From assembly GCF_008579165.1 (NCBI RefSeq), contig NZ_BKCN01000012.1: 64,000 bases of DNA; one strand, given 5' to 3'. The notes below the pieces were generated by a model. The model saw only the letters and a program-made list of their open reading frames with translations. It was not told the origin of the DNA and did no database searches. The position numbers and the translations under genes were made by a program. Source of the stretch: Iodidimonas nitroreducens. GTDB lineage: Bacteria > Pseudomonadota > Alphaproteobacteria > Sphingomonadales > Rhodothalassiaceae. This document shows, one piece after another, positions 45,804 to 55,700 of the stretch; the first letter of the stretch is position 1; each line of letters opens with the position of its first letter.

Positions 45804-47736
45804 TCAGTGAACCGACCAGATGGCAACGCCATGATGGAAAGGATCGAACTGATAATAGCGCAGACGCTGTGCAGGATCGTAGCGGAATTCGACTTCCACT
45901 TCATGCTTGCCCAAGCCATCTTCGGTGACCTGATTGGCAAACTGGGTGAAATCGGTTTGCAGTTCCTGCTGGATGATCACGCCTTTTTGTCCGGCTGTCA
46001 TGGCCTGTGCTTCGGCAACATTGGAAGCAAGACCACCCAAACCGGCCATCGTGGCGGCGTCACCCAGAATACCAGCCTGTGTGAAGCCCCCTTCAGGACG
46101 CACAGCCGGGGGAACAACCGCAGGATTGACCGTATTGGGCATCCAGTTGGTGCGCCCAAAGGTGAACCATGGGCCCTGGCCATTCAAAGGCAGGGTGTTA
46201 TGGAAGGTATTTTCCCAACCCCGAAGACCTCCGAAATCGACGCTGAAATACCCATGCGGGAAATAATCACCATTATAAAGGGTGACATTGAGTGTCGTCC
46301 CGCGGGTTGTCCATTCGTCGAAGCGACCTTGTGAGCCGGTGGTGCCGTCATGCCCGGTCAACATCCCATAGATGGTGTTGTTGACATAGAACAAGGTGCT
46401 GTCGGCGGTGAGATCAGGCGTGACCCCACGTGGCAGTTTATTGCGGTTTTTCCAATCAAAGAACGCTTCTTCGATTTCCTTCACAAGCAGAGCCGCCGTG
46501 CTGGTTTCCGTGCGGCCATTGAAGTTGTATTCCCGCAGCTTTCAAGGCCAGCCACATGCGCTTGGCAGGTGCCAGATCGCCAATCATCCCGATGGCAGCC
46601 AGCTTGGCGGCTTCGCTGGACGAAGGCGCTTCGCCAAAGACATCGATTTCCCATTGCGGAATGGATTTTCCACCCGGTGCCTTCAGGGCATTTTCAATGG
46701 CCTGAATGCGGGATGGATGGACGCGCCATCCCCAATGATAGGTCAGATTCCAAAAGCGCCCGGGGGCCATCTTGAAATCAAACTCATAGCGTTCGCCTTC
46801 ATTCATCGGAAAGAAGGAGCCATCCAGTGCCACTGAGGGCACACCTACGCCACCGCGCAGATTGGGATCATCGAAATACATCACGAAGGGGGCCCAATCT
46901 TCATGACCTCTTTTCACGACATCGACGACATAATTGATGGTCCATTCTTCATCGAGCACATTGCTGGGATCGATGGAGAAAGTATCCGAAAGGATGAAAT
47001 GCCGCCCCCAAACCTGATGAACCGTGACCGAATTGGTTTCGGGATCAACAGATTTGATCTGTTCCGGGCCTTTGTAATTGAGCAAAGGCATGCCGCTATA
47101 GACGCGATTGATCGGGTTTCCTTCCAGAATATCGAGCGCAAACTGGATATCTTCCTGATCAACACGGGTGGCGACACGCTCGCCAATCTGGCCCGCTGCA
47201 TCATCGCCGCGCGGAACTTCACTATCACCGCGACGCGGATCAGTGGGAACGCGCAAACCACCATGGAAGCGGGTTTGGGTTGTGGCCCATAATTCGCGCC
47301 AATTAGTGGCTTCCTTCAGGCGTTTGATCACCCGCGCCAGATCTTCTTCCGGACCACGATCATCAGCCAGAACGCTGACAACGGGATCGGGATGAAGATT
47401 ATAAGGGTTTTCCGGCGTTGAGTTCAGCGTATTGGGAATTTCATTCCCTGCTGAATCGAGCGCATTGCCAAAGATCGTCGGCAACAGGTTCGATGGATTG
47501 GTGCTATCCGCTCCCAGTGTTTCTGAAGGCGGGAAAGGATGACCCGCGCCCGAAAGCGCTTCGGCCGATCCGGTTTTATAGATCGTTTTTGTGCCGTCAT
47601 TGACCACTTCCATTGTGCGATCAGCCGGCAGGGGCTGGAAAGGCGCCCCATCCTGAGCGAATGCCGCGCCGGTTCCCGCCAGCATAACTGCCGGCAAAAG
47701 AACCTTGGCCATCCGCCTGTCGAGTTTCGTTCTCAT
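45804..47736 (-). CDS. ioxC: Large secreted protein of unknown family, iox-cluster position C (frame broken near 46534)
   Basis: About 645 residues. A signal peptide (L-L-P-A-V-M-L-A-G-T-G-A-A-F-A-Q) is cleaved near A-F-A. The mature protein is rich in Asn, Asp, Trp, Tyr and His, with W-R-E-L-W, V-W-G-R-H-F-I-L-S-D, Y-H-W-G-W-R-V-H-P and D-P-F-H-H-G-V-A; in the in-frame parts I see no Cys. In strain Q-1 the second iodide oxidase subunit, IoxC, has no known function; this gene is in the same place. The frame changes at GCTGCGGGAATAC: L-A-L-K-A-A rejoins R-E-Y-N-F-N-G-R-T, which needs two added bases or one removed, unlike the other breaks. The ATG at 47736 has GGAG upstream. Confidence 0.7.
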
Positions 47737-47779
47737 TACGTCACTCCATTGATTCCGTTTGAGCCTCAAAAGCGCTGCT

Positions 47780-48438
47780 TCAAAGCGTTGCGCGGTGATT
47801 CCACGCATAGGCGCTCTTTCCCGGAAGGAAGGACCGGCCAATTGTGGAGCAGCAGGCTTTTTGCTGGGCAGCATCCATGAGATGCGGTGAACGGCATCCT
47901 GCGTGGTGATCTTGGCGGGGAAAGTGCCCCAGATCCGTGCATTGCCGGTAGCATTGCCATAGAAAACCAGACGGCCCATGCCGACGCTGGCACCACGATT
48001 GAAGTGGTACATGCGTTGCGCAAGCATCGCTGGTTCTTCTCCGGCAGCGCGCATGAACATCCAGCCATCCGGGGCATTGAATTCCCGGGCATGTTCGGCC
48101 AAACGCTCGACCGTATCATTGATGGGGTCCACGGTGATCGAGGTGATGAAAACATCACGCCCGACCTTGTCGCCCAATCCTTCCACGATCTTGGCAATAT
48201 GCGCCGTTTGGCTGTGCATCTTGTCATCATCGATCGAGAAGAAATTGACCATGAAAATCTTGTTTTGCATGCGATCTTCATAGAACCGCACCGGTTCGCC
48301 GGTATGAGACACCGCACGCACATCAGGGAAGCCACAGCGGACATTGAGATCAAGCTGGTGCACCGAGGTGGGTGTCAGGCTCTCGTTCGGGCCGCATTGT
48401 GCGGCGCCGCTTAACAACTGTCGTCTTGTTGTAGACAT
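47780..48438 (-). CDS. ioxB: SCO-like protein lacking the copper Cys pair, iox-cluster position B
   Basis: About 219 residues with the SCO/thioredoxin fold (V-R-F-Y-E-D-R-M-Q-N-K-I-F-M-V-N-F-F, then T-S-I-T-V-D-P-I-N-D-T-V-E-R-L-A). At the C-X3-C place it reads S-I-D-D-D-K-M-H-S, with no Cys; an H in M-Y-H-F-N-R-G remains. The N-terminus has T-R-R-Q-L-L-S-G, Tat-like, and a Cys in G-A-A-Q-C, possibly lipidated. The start at 48438 follows AAGGATG. As assembled the frame runs on into the next gene; one added G near 47821 gives G-K-S-A-Y-A-W-N-H-R-A-T-L and a stop at 47780, leaving a 43-base gap. Confidence 0.7.
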
Positions 48439-48476
48439 CGAATTGTCATCCTTTTCGAAAAGTTTCGGTGAGGGGA

Positions 48477-50303
48477 TCAGTCGCCCTGACCCGGCTCCAC
48501 AAGATCCCAACGCACCATCATGGCGTGATCCTCATGCACCACATTGTGGCAATGCATGATGTAAGGACCGAGGAAATCGCGCCAGCGACCGAAGAATTTC
48601 ACTTCATCGCCCGGTCCGAGTTCCACCACGTCTTTCTTGGTGTCGAGGAAGCTGAAGGGCTCCACCGGCTTGCCATTGACTTCAAAAATCTGGAATTCTT
48701 CCATATGCGTATGCACAGGATGCGCCCAGCTATCGCCGGTATTGCGCCAGGTCCAGATTTCCGCACTGCCTTGCTCGATCTTGGCATCAGCACGGTTTGG
48801 ATCCATCAACTCGCCATTGACGGTGAAGAGGCCACTGTCATAGTCGAAGGTCCAGATGCGTTCGCGACGCACTTCGCTGAAATCGATGGCTGGCTGACGA
48901 CGCATGAAATCGGGGATCCGCGATGGATCTTCGACATCACCCGCCTGCACGCGGAACTGCATGATCATATCGCCTTCATCGAGCTGACGGCCGCTTTGAC
49001 CGGCGCCATCTTCGCGCATGCCCAAACGGTTGACGATGTAGACATTGTCACCGGCATTGAAATTCGAGAAATCGATGATCACGTCCGAGCGATTGGCCAC
49101 CCAAAGCTTGAGGGTTTCCGATTCGATCGGTGTTTCACGCAGATTGCCGTCGTTCGACAGGATGATCCAGTTGGTTGCCCTTTGGGCATTGGGATCGGCA
49201 CTGTCTGTGGCCAGATGCAGTTCATAGAGTCGGCTTGGGCCGCCATTCAGAATACGGAAGCGATATTTGCGGCGTTTCACATCCAGATAAGGCTGGATGG
49301 TGCGGTTCACCGTCATGGTATCGCCCAGCATCCCAAAGGTTGTGTGCTGGAAGCTTGGCAGATATTCGCCTTCGATATTCTGAATATCGGGGGAGAAGAA
49401 ATCCCAGACCACCTGACCATTTTCATCGAACTGAACGTCATGGATGATGAGGGGGATGTCGTATTCCCCGCTGGGCAGCCGGAAGGCATCGGGATTGGGA
49501 TCATTTTCGTTGTCGGAATCTTTCTCGTCGAACAGGAGATAGAAACCGGCATGACCCGCATACACATTGGTGGCCGTGAAATCGAGGCGATGATCATGAT
49601 ACCACAAGGTGGTCATGCGCTCATCGTCATTCTTACCGGATTGATCGCCCGCCGGGAAGTTTGCGTAATGATGATCCCAGAATTCGCCGGGATTGAAATA
49701 ATCCTGGGGGATACCATCCGATTCCGACGCCGTATGGCCGTTATGCAGATGGATTGAAAAGCTGGGAACCGCGAAATTCACGTTACCCGTGCCGATTTCC
49801 GGATGTTCATTGATGCGACGAACGAAAACAGGCTCGCCATATTTGGCCTTATAGGTCGGCCCCGGTGCGATATTGGTAAAGTTCGGACCGGTGAAGGTAT
49901 AATGCCACGATCCCTGATTATAGGGGGGCTGTGGATGATACACCCAGCGCGATTCCTGCAAACGTTCATAATAGAACTTTTGCGGCGCAAATTTATCGAA
50001 CAACTGATGCCGTTCGGGATCAGGCGCCATGCCGCCCAATATGGGATCAAGCAGATCAGATTGTGGCACGGATTGCGCAACAGGCATCCGAAACAGGGGG
50101 GCCGTAAAAGGGGTGACTTTAGGGCTTGGTCGGGACACCCATGATGGCCTGAATGTTTGAGGGAAAATAAGCCCGGTTTGTGGGAAATTACCGGGTGTGC
50201 GCTCGATAACATGCTGTTTCGGCGCACTCATTGCATACTTCGACGCGAGGCCCGCACCAGCGGCAGCGGCACCCAGCTTCAAAGCATCTCGCCTTTTGAA
50301 CAT
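48477..50303 (-). CDS. ioxA: Multicopper oxidase, probable iodide oxidase catalytic subunit
   Basis: 608 residues. A Tat signal (K-R-R-D-A-L-K-L-G-A-A-A-A-G-A) directs the folded enzyme across the inner membrane. All four copper motifs are complete: H-L-H-N-G-H (185-190), W-Y-H-D-H (234-238), H-P-V-H-T-H (528-533) and H-C-H-N-V-V-H-E-D-H-A-M-M (584-596). The type 1 ligands are His528, Cys585, His590 and probably Met595. It belongs with CotA/bilirubin-oxidase-like three-domain enzymes. Family alone would allow laccase or Mn(II) oxidase activity; the gene order with SCO proteins, a large secreted protein and a cytochrome fusion points to iodide oxidase. First gene of the leftward block, behind a GGAGAAATCC ribosome site. 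Confidence 0.9.
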   Translation of the reverse strand: MFKRRDALKLGAAAAGAGLASKYAMSAPKQHVIERTPGNFPQTGLIFPQTFRPSWVSRPSPKVTPFTAPLFRMPVAQSVPQSDLLDPILGGMAPDPERHQLFDKFAPQKFYYERLQESRWVYHPQPPYNQGSWHYTFTGPNFTNIAPGPTYKAKYGEPVFVRRINEHPEIGTGNVNFAVPSFSIHLHNGHTASESDGIPQDYFNPGEFWDHHYANFPAGDQSGKNDDERMTTLWYHDHRLDFTATNVYAGHAGFYLLFDEKDSDNENDPNPDAFRLPSGEYDIPLIIHDVQFDENGQVVWDFFSPDIQNIEGEYLPSFQHTTFGMLGDTMTVNRTIQPYLDVKRRKYRFRILNGGPSRLYELHLATDSADPNAQRATNWIILSNDGNLRETPIESETLKLWVANRSDVIIDFSNFNAGDNVYIVNRLGMREDGAGQSGRQLDEGDMIMQFRVQAGDVEDPSRIPDFMRRQPAIDFSEVRRERIWTFDYDSGLFTVNGELMDPNRADAKIEQGSAEIWTWRNTGDSWAHPVHTHMEEFQIFEVNGKPVEPFSFLDTKKDVVELGPGDEVKFFGRWRDFLGPYIMHCHNVVHEDHAMMVRWDLVEPGQGD

Positions 50304-50929
50304 AAGGATTTCTCCAGGTTGACGTGTCGATCCGCGATTCCCTGAAGACGGATGCCATCAGGGTTGTGAGAAAGCTTTGCATGCATGGCGCGAAATTCAC
50401 GCGAAGCATGATCTGATCAAGCGATTTGAATGCGGTGGGGAAACAGCTTTAAAGATGTGTTTGGCCGTGTATAACGAGATTTTATCGTCATTATCTACGA
50501 AACACTTTTAAAGCGATCATTATCTATGAACTACCCGCATTAAGACTCATATTCACTCAACCAAAAAGGGCCGCACTCACTGTTGTCATTTTTCGCCTTA
50601 TTGTGAATTAATGCAAGCCCATATTTCGCCACATTCTTAAAAATAGACAAATCAATGCTGTTGTATGTATTTTATACATAAGAAACAATAATTTATATTC
50701 ACATTGCATTTATGTTATTGCGTTGAAACATTTAGAAATACACCATATAGATGTTCTGAAGGTTGTGGGATGTCTGCGCTTTTCGGTAGAATCAACTGCA
50801 TTTCACGAATTTGTGTCTGACGATCTATAGTTAAAAAAATTAACAAGTTTTTTAACACTCATGATGATAGGATGTGTTTAGAATAAATCCTTAAAGTATT
50901 GTTAACACTCTGGCCGGAATGTGCGATAG
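50304..50929. promoter_or_regulatory. Long AT-rich divergent region with a repeated TCATTATCTAYGAA element
   Basis: 626 bases without a gene between the multicopper oxidase (leftward) and gspE (rightward). TCATTATCTACGAA at 50488-50501 recurs as TCATTATCTATGAA at 50517-50530, 29 bases apart start to start, thirteen of fourteen bases identical, which suits a regulator binding the same DNA face. The repeats lie 185 to 227 bases before the oxidase start. The remainder to 50929 is very AT-rich with TTAAC motifs, and no RNA gene was recognised. Confidence 0.5.
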
Positions 50930-52644
50930 ATGAAGACCATGGAAACGCCTTTGGCTGATCGCGATGAACGCTTGGCGGCCTTGCTGATGGATGCTGGCCG
51001 GATCGAGCATTCAACGATCGAGCGTGCGCGCCTCATTGCTCAGACTACGGGGGATTCTCTCCCTCTTGTCTTGCTGAAACTCGGCATGATGGCGGAGCGG
51101 GATCTGGCGATGGCTTTGGCCCGCTGCCATGGGCTGAAGCTTGTGGAACAAGATGCTTTCCCCGCACAGGCGATCCCGGGCTTATCGCTGAGCACCCGCT
51201 TCTTGCGCGAAGAGCGTGTTTTGCCCCTTGCCCTCACTGATGATCGCCTTGATCTGGCGATGGCTGATCCCGGGGATGATTTTGTTCGGCAGTCATTAGC
51301 GATGATTGCCGATGTGCCGGTGGTGTTGCATGTGGGGCTGCCTACAGAAATCGAGCAGGCGATTGATCGACTCTATGGCTCGGTGCAGGCGACCGAAGAT
51401 CAAATGGATCGCACTCATAATGCTGCTGAAGACGAGGGGTTTGAAACCGATATCGAACGCTTGCGCGATCTGGCCAGCGAAGCGCCGGTGGTGCGGTTGG
51501 TCAGCCGGATGATCGAGGATGCGATCGATTTGCGCGCCTCGGATATTCATCTGGAGCCTTATGAGCAGCGTTTGCGCCTTCGCTATCGGGTCGATGGCGT
51601 TTTGCAAGACGGTGAAGCGCCACCCTTACGCCTGAAATCGGCCATCGTTTCGCGTCTGAAGATCATGGCCAAGCTCAATATCGCCGAGCGTCGCCTGCCG
51701 CAGGATGGGCGGATCAAGCTGGCGGTTCGCGGCTCTGCCATTGATCTGCGTGTCTCCACCTTGCCGTCTCTTTTTGGTGAAGGCGTGGTTTTGCGGGTGC
51801 TCAATCAGGATCAGTTGAGCCTTGAGTTCGGGGCCTTGGGCATTGGCGGCAAAACCCTTGAGCGGTTGCTGGAAGGCCTGCAGCGCCCCAATGGTATTTT
51901 TCTGGTCACCGGGCCCACGGGTTCGGGAAAAACCACCACCCTTTATGCGGCGCTTTCCCGCTTGAATGAAGCAGGCACCAAGATCGTGACCGTGGAAGAT
52001 CCGGTTGAATATCAGCTTGATGGGGTCAATCAGATACAGGTGAAGCCCGCTATTGGTTTGACCTTTGCCAATGCCTTACGCGCCATTTTGCGCCAGGATC
52101 CCGATATCATCCTGATCGGTGAAATTCGCGATCTGGAAACAGCGCGGATTGCTGCCCAGGCGGCGCTGACCGGGCATCTGGTGTTGTCCACTTTGCACAC
52201 CAATAGCGCTGCGGCTTCGGTTACCCGCTTGATGGATATGGGGCTTGAAAGCTATCTGGTCACCGCCACGCTGAATGGCGTTGTGGCCCAAAGATTGGTG
52301 CGCCGCCTGTGTGATGCGTGCAAAACGCCTTATGCCATCAGCCGGAGCTTTATGATAAGCTGGGCTTGAAGAAACTGGGGGCGCTTTTATCTGCCACCCT
52401 TTATCAGCCCATGGGTTGTGATCACTGCCATCAAAGCGGCTATCGCGGCCGCACCAGCCTTGTGGAAATTCTGGTGATCGATGATCATCTGCGCCGGATT
52501 ATCCTGAAAGATGGGGATGCATCAGAAGTGCAGCGGGCGGCGCTGGAAGCCGGGATGGTGACCCTTTATGAGGATGGTATGAAGAAAGCCCTGGCCGGAG
52601 AAACGTCGGTCGAAGAAGTGCTCCGCACGGCGCGGGATGGGTGA
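50930..52644 (+). CDS. gspE: Type II secretion ATPase GspE (frame broken near 52336)
   Basis: Cytoplasmic hexameric ATPase driving pseudopilus assembly. About 571 residues: an N-terminal MshEN-like domain (to ~150), R-L-R-Y-R-V-D-G-V-L and R-L-P-Q-D-G-R in the N2 domain, Walker A G-P-T-G-S-G-K-T-T at 328-336, the Asp box V-T-V-E-D-P-V-E-Y and Walker B I-L-I-G-E-I-R-D, the His box T-L-H-T-N-S-A, and the zinc site C-D-A-C ... C-D-H-C. The frame changes at TATGCCATC; one more C restores P-Y-A-H-Q-P-E-L-Y-D. It opens the T2SS operon. Confidence 0.95.
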
Positions 52645-52648
52645 TTTT

Positions 52649-53908
52649 ATGGCTGTTTTCAGCTATCGCGCCGTGGATCAATCGGGTCGGCTTGTGGAAG
52701 GCACCTTTCATGGGGCGGATCAGGCGGCCCTGATCGCGCATTTGCGGGGGCAGGGCTTGCAGCCGGTGCAGATGACCGATCTCAGCCGAAAAGATGCCGG
52801 GATTTTTTCGGGTGGTCTTTTCTCTCGCGCCGGGCGCCTGGGCTTTTCGCTGGATCAGGCAAAGGCTAAAAAGCTGACATCTGGCGGTTTGGCGATGATG
52901 AGCCGTGAATTGGCCACCCTTCTCGATGCCGGATTGCCATTGGAGCAGGGTCTGCAGATGCTGGCACAGCAGGATGGCGGGCGCACAGTGGCAGCAAAGG
53001 TTGCGGGTGGCTTGCTGGAAAAGGTTCGGTCCGGCGCGTCTTTTGCCGATGCCTTGCAAGATCAAAGTGAGAATTTCCCCGGCCATTTCATCGGACTTGT
53101 GCGCGCGGGCGAGGCGGGCGGCACCCTTGATCGGGTTCTGCTCAAGCTGGCCGATAGTTTGGAGCGGAGCCATGCCCTGGCGCAGGATATCCGCTCGGCC
53201 CTCAATTATCCGATCCTGATTCTGGTGGCTTCGGGAGGGGCGGTTCTGGTCCTGCTTTTGGGGGTGATCCCGGAATTCGAGCCGCTGTTCAGCAGCGCGG
53301 GCAATGCCTTGCCGATGTCGGCGCGGATCGTGATGGGGGCTTCGCGGCTTTTGCAGAAATTCTGGTGGGCTTTGCCGCTGGCGATTATCATTTTTTACAT
53401 TATTATGCGGTTTATTTCGGCGGATGCATCCTTGCGGGCGCGGATTCAGGGGCTATGGCTGGATTTGCCCTTGATCGGCCCTTTGATGCGGAAAATCGAG
53501 GCGGCGCGTTTTTGTGGCACTTTGGGAACCTTGATCGAGAATGGTGTGGATGTGGTGCCGGCCTTGCAGATGAGTGGAAAAACCTTATCCAATGCCCGTT
53601 TGGTGCGGGCTGTGGAGCAGGTGGTACCGCGCTTGCGCCGGGGTGAGGGTTTGGCCGAACCGCTGGTTGAAGCCGGGGTGCTGCCCCCCCTTGCGGCGCG
53701 CCTCATTCGGGTGGGGGAGCAAAGCGGTCGCCTTGATGTTATGCTTTTGACCACGGCGCGCATCTATGAAGGGGAAATCGGCCGCGAAACCCGCAAACTC
53801 GTTTCGCTGCTGGTGCCGATGGTGACTTTGTTTCTGGGTATTCTTGTGGCGGGGATCATCGGGTCCATCCTATCGGCGATTCTCACCTCTTATGATTTGC
53901 CTTTTTAG
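52649..53908 (+). CDS. gspF: Type II secretion inner membrane protein GspF
   Basis: Polytopic platform protein of about 419 residues. The N-terminal F-S-Y-R-A-V-D-Q-S-G-R-L-V-E-G is the GspF/PilC signature. Two repeated cytoplasmic T2SSF domains follow, each with E-L-A-T-L-L-D-A-G-L-P-L-E and L-G-T-L-I-E-N-G-V-D-V-V-P-A-L, with three transmembrane helices. The start at 52649 is preferred; an in-frame ATG at 52637 overlaps the gspE stop. Coupled to gspE. Confidence 0.95.
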   Translation: MAVFSYRAVDQSGRLVEGTFHGADQAALIAHLRGQGLQPVQMTDLSRKDAGIFSGGLFSRAGRLGFSLDQAKAKKLTSGGLAMMSRELATLLDAGLPLEQGLQMLAQQDGGRTVAAKVAGGLLEKVRSGASFADALQDQSENFPGHFIGLVRAGEAGGTLDRVLLKLADSLERSHALAQDIRSALNYPILILVASGGAVLVLLLGVIPEFEPLFSSAGNALPMSARIVMGASRLLQKFWWALPLAIIIFYIIMRFISADASLRARIQGLWLDLPLIGPLMRKIEAARFCGTLGTLIENGVDVVPALQMSGKTLSNARLVRAVEQVVPRLRRGEGLAEPLVEAGVLPPLAARLIRVGEQSGRLDVMLLTTARIYEGEIGRETRKLVSLLVPMVTLFLGILVAGIIGSILSAILTSYDLPF

Positions 53909-53917
53909 GAGATGGGC

Positions 53918-54421
53918 ATGAAACCCCTGTTCATCACCCAAGGCGCGCAGCGGTCTTCCTGTCGGCAGGCGGTTGAGAGCGGCTTCACCCTGATGGAAAT
54001 GCTGGTGGTGATGGCGGTGATGGGGATTGTGGCGGCTTTGGCCATGCCGCGTTTTCATCATGCCCTGCCGGGCCTGGATTACACCCATGCCGTGCATAAT
54101 CTGGCCTCCGCCCTGCGGCAAACCCGTGCAGCGGCTATTTCTTCGGGGCAAATGCGCAGTCTGGAACTGGATATCGATGATGCCGTCTATCGCTATCCGG
54201 GCGTTCCCAAAGCCGACATTCCGGCCGGGATCGATATCGATCTTGTGGCCGGGCGCGAAGGGTTGTCCCGTGTCGATCAACGGGCACGCTTTGATTTTTA
54301 TCCCGATGGGTCGTCGGCGGGGGGGCGGATTGCTTTGGCTCAAGGGGATCGGCTGTCAATCCTTGCGATCGATTGGTTGACCGGACGCATCGAGATCAAG
54401 GATGACGCCGATGGTTTTTAA
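53918..54421 (+). CDS. gspH: Type II secretion minor pseudopilin GspH
   Basis: 167 residues. A long basic leader ends at the prepilin peptidase site (S-G-F-T-L-M-E-M-L-V-V-M-A-V-M-G near residue 25), followed by a hydrophobic helix and a beta-rich GspH domain (A-S-A-L-R-Q-T-R-A-A-A-I-S-S-G, I-D-I-D-L-V-A-G-R, F-Y-P-D-G-S-S-A-G-G). The start at 53918 is six bases after AGGAG; ATG 53912 would leave no spacing. Follows gspF by nine bases. Confidence 0.88.
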   Translation: MKPLFITQGAQRSSCRQAVESGFTLMEMLVVMAVMGIVAALAMPRFHHALPGLDYTHAVHNLASALRQTRAAAISSGQMRSLELDIDDAVYRYPGVPKADIPAGIDIDLVAGREGLSRVDQRARFDFYPDGSSAGGRIALAQGDRLSILAIDWLTGRIEIKDDADGF

Positions 54422-54512
54422 AGGCACGACCTATTCAAAAAAGAGTGTTCCTTTAATTTCGCACTTGCTAAAGATGCATTTCGGATTTGGGGCATGATCA
54501 GGGTTCTCGTCC

Positions 54513-55700
54513 ATGCGTTTTGATATCAATCAGCTTGGCCGCACGGCGAAACAGCTCTTCTCATGGTGGATGAGGGAACTGGCAGGCCTGTTGCCGGTGG
54601 CTTGGCTGGCACGCGCCGGTCAATGGCGGCGGACCCTTGTGTTCGAGATCGGTCAGGATCAGGTTACGGCTCGCCTTTATAAGGGCAATGGCCCTTGTGC
54701 CCTATCGGGTCAAGACCGTGGGCCAACGGACCATAAAGACGAAGGCAGCGTGATTTTCGAGGCTCCTTATGATCGCGACCGACCTGCCGCTTTGGCTGAT
54801 GCCCTTAATCACCCGAGCCTTCAGGCTTTGCCCGAAGTGGATCAGGTGCATGTGCTGATCCCCAAGGATCGGGTTTTGAGCCGCGCCATCCATCTGCCCT
54901 TGGCGGCCCGCGATAGCCTGGCGCAGGCTGTTTTATTCGATCTGGATCGCCAAACGCCTTTCCAGCCGGAGCAGGTTTATATCGGGTTGAAAAATCCGCT
55001 GATCGATCAAGCCGCCGGGCGCATTAATCTGAGCATCGATCTCATGCGCCGGGAAGATTTAAATCCTCTTCTTGATGCTTTGAAGCAGGCCGGGGTCAAG
55101 CCGGATGCTTTGCGGGCCTCGGTTTTGGGGGCGGATCTTTTGCCGGATCATCATCGCCTTGAAAAGCCCGGTTTTTCGCGTCTTAAAACGGTATCGATCC
55201 TGCTGCTGGCGGGTCTTTTGCTGCTGGCTTATTGGCTACCCCAAAATCGGCTGGACGAGGCCCGCGCGAATTTATCCCAAGAGCTTTTGGAAACCCGTAA
55301 GAAAGCTTTGGCGGTCGATGATCTGATGCGTGATCTTGAGGCTTTGCAAAATCGCCAGACCCTTCTTTTTGAGCGCAGAGCGGCAGAGCCGATGGCCCTG
55401 ACCTTAATGAACAGCTTGAGCAAAGCCCTGCCCATGGATGTTTTTCTGATCGAATTTTCATATGAAAATGGGGTGGTCTCTCTCACCGGATTTGCGGATC
55501 GGGCCTCCACTGTTTTATCGGCGGTGGAAGATATCGATCTTTTTCATCAGGCGCGTTTTGTGGCCCCGGTCACCCAGGATCAGCGCATTGGCCGCGAGCG
55601 GTTCAGCCTGGCTGCGGATATTTTCATGCCCAAGGCAGGAACGCCGCAAAATGCGGCCATCAAAAACGACAGCGCAGCGCGTGTGAGGGGCGGGCGATGA
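54513..55700 (+). CDS. gspL: Type II secretion protein GspL (PilM/PilN-like)
   Basis: 395 residues. The cytoplasmic half has an actin-like fold fragment (V-H-V-L-I-P-K-D-R-V-L-S-R, R-Q-T-P-F-Q-P-E-Q-V-Y), then a single membrane helix near residue 235 (V-S-I-L-L-L-A-G-L-L-L-L-A-Y-W), a coiled coil (L-S-Q-E-L-L-E-T-R-K-K), and a ferredoxin-like periplasmic domain. It links GspE to the platform. Stop and gspM start overlap. Confidence 0.85.
   Translation: MRFDINQLGRTAKQLFSWWMRELAGLLPVAWLARAGQWRRTLVFEIGQDQVTARLYKGNGPCALSGQDRGPTDHKDEGSVIFEAPYDRDRPAALADALNHPSLQALPEVDQVHVLIPKDRVLSRAIHLPLAARDSLAQAVLFDLDRQTPFQPEQVYIGLKNPLIDQAAGRINLSIDLMRREDLNPLLDALKQAGVKPDALRASVLGADLLPDHHRLEKPGFSRLKTVSILLLAGLLLLAYWLPQNRLDEARANLSQELLETRKKALAVDDLMRDLEALQNRQTLLFERRAAEPMALTLMNSLSKALPMDVFLIEFSYENGVVSLTGFADRASTVLSAVEDIDLFHQARFVAPVTQDQRIGRERFSLAADIFMPKAGTPQNAAIKNDSAARVRGGR

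Noticed and set aside
46456..48510. Single 684-residue gene joining the SCO-like and the large secreted protein
   Set aside because: A second signal peptide and ribosome site start in the middle (47736), so two genes joined by a one-base error fit better than a fusion.
48468..49757. 429-residue plus-strand frame opposite the multicopper oxidase
   Set aside because: It is a shadow of the oxidase reading frame, rich in Ile, His and Phe from antisense codons, without any domain.
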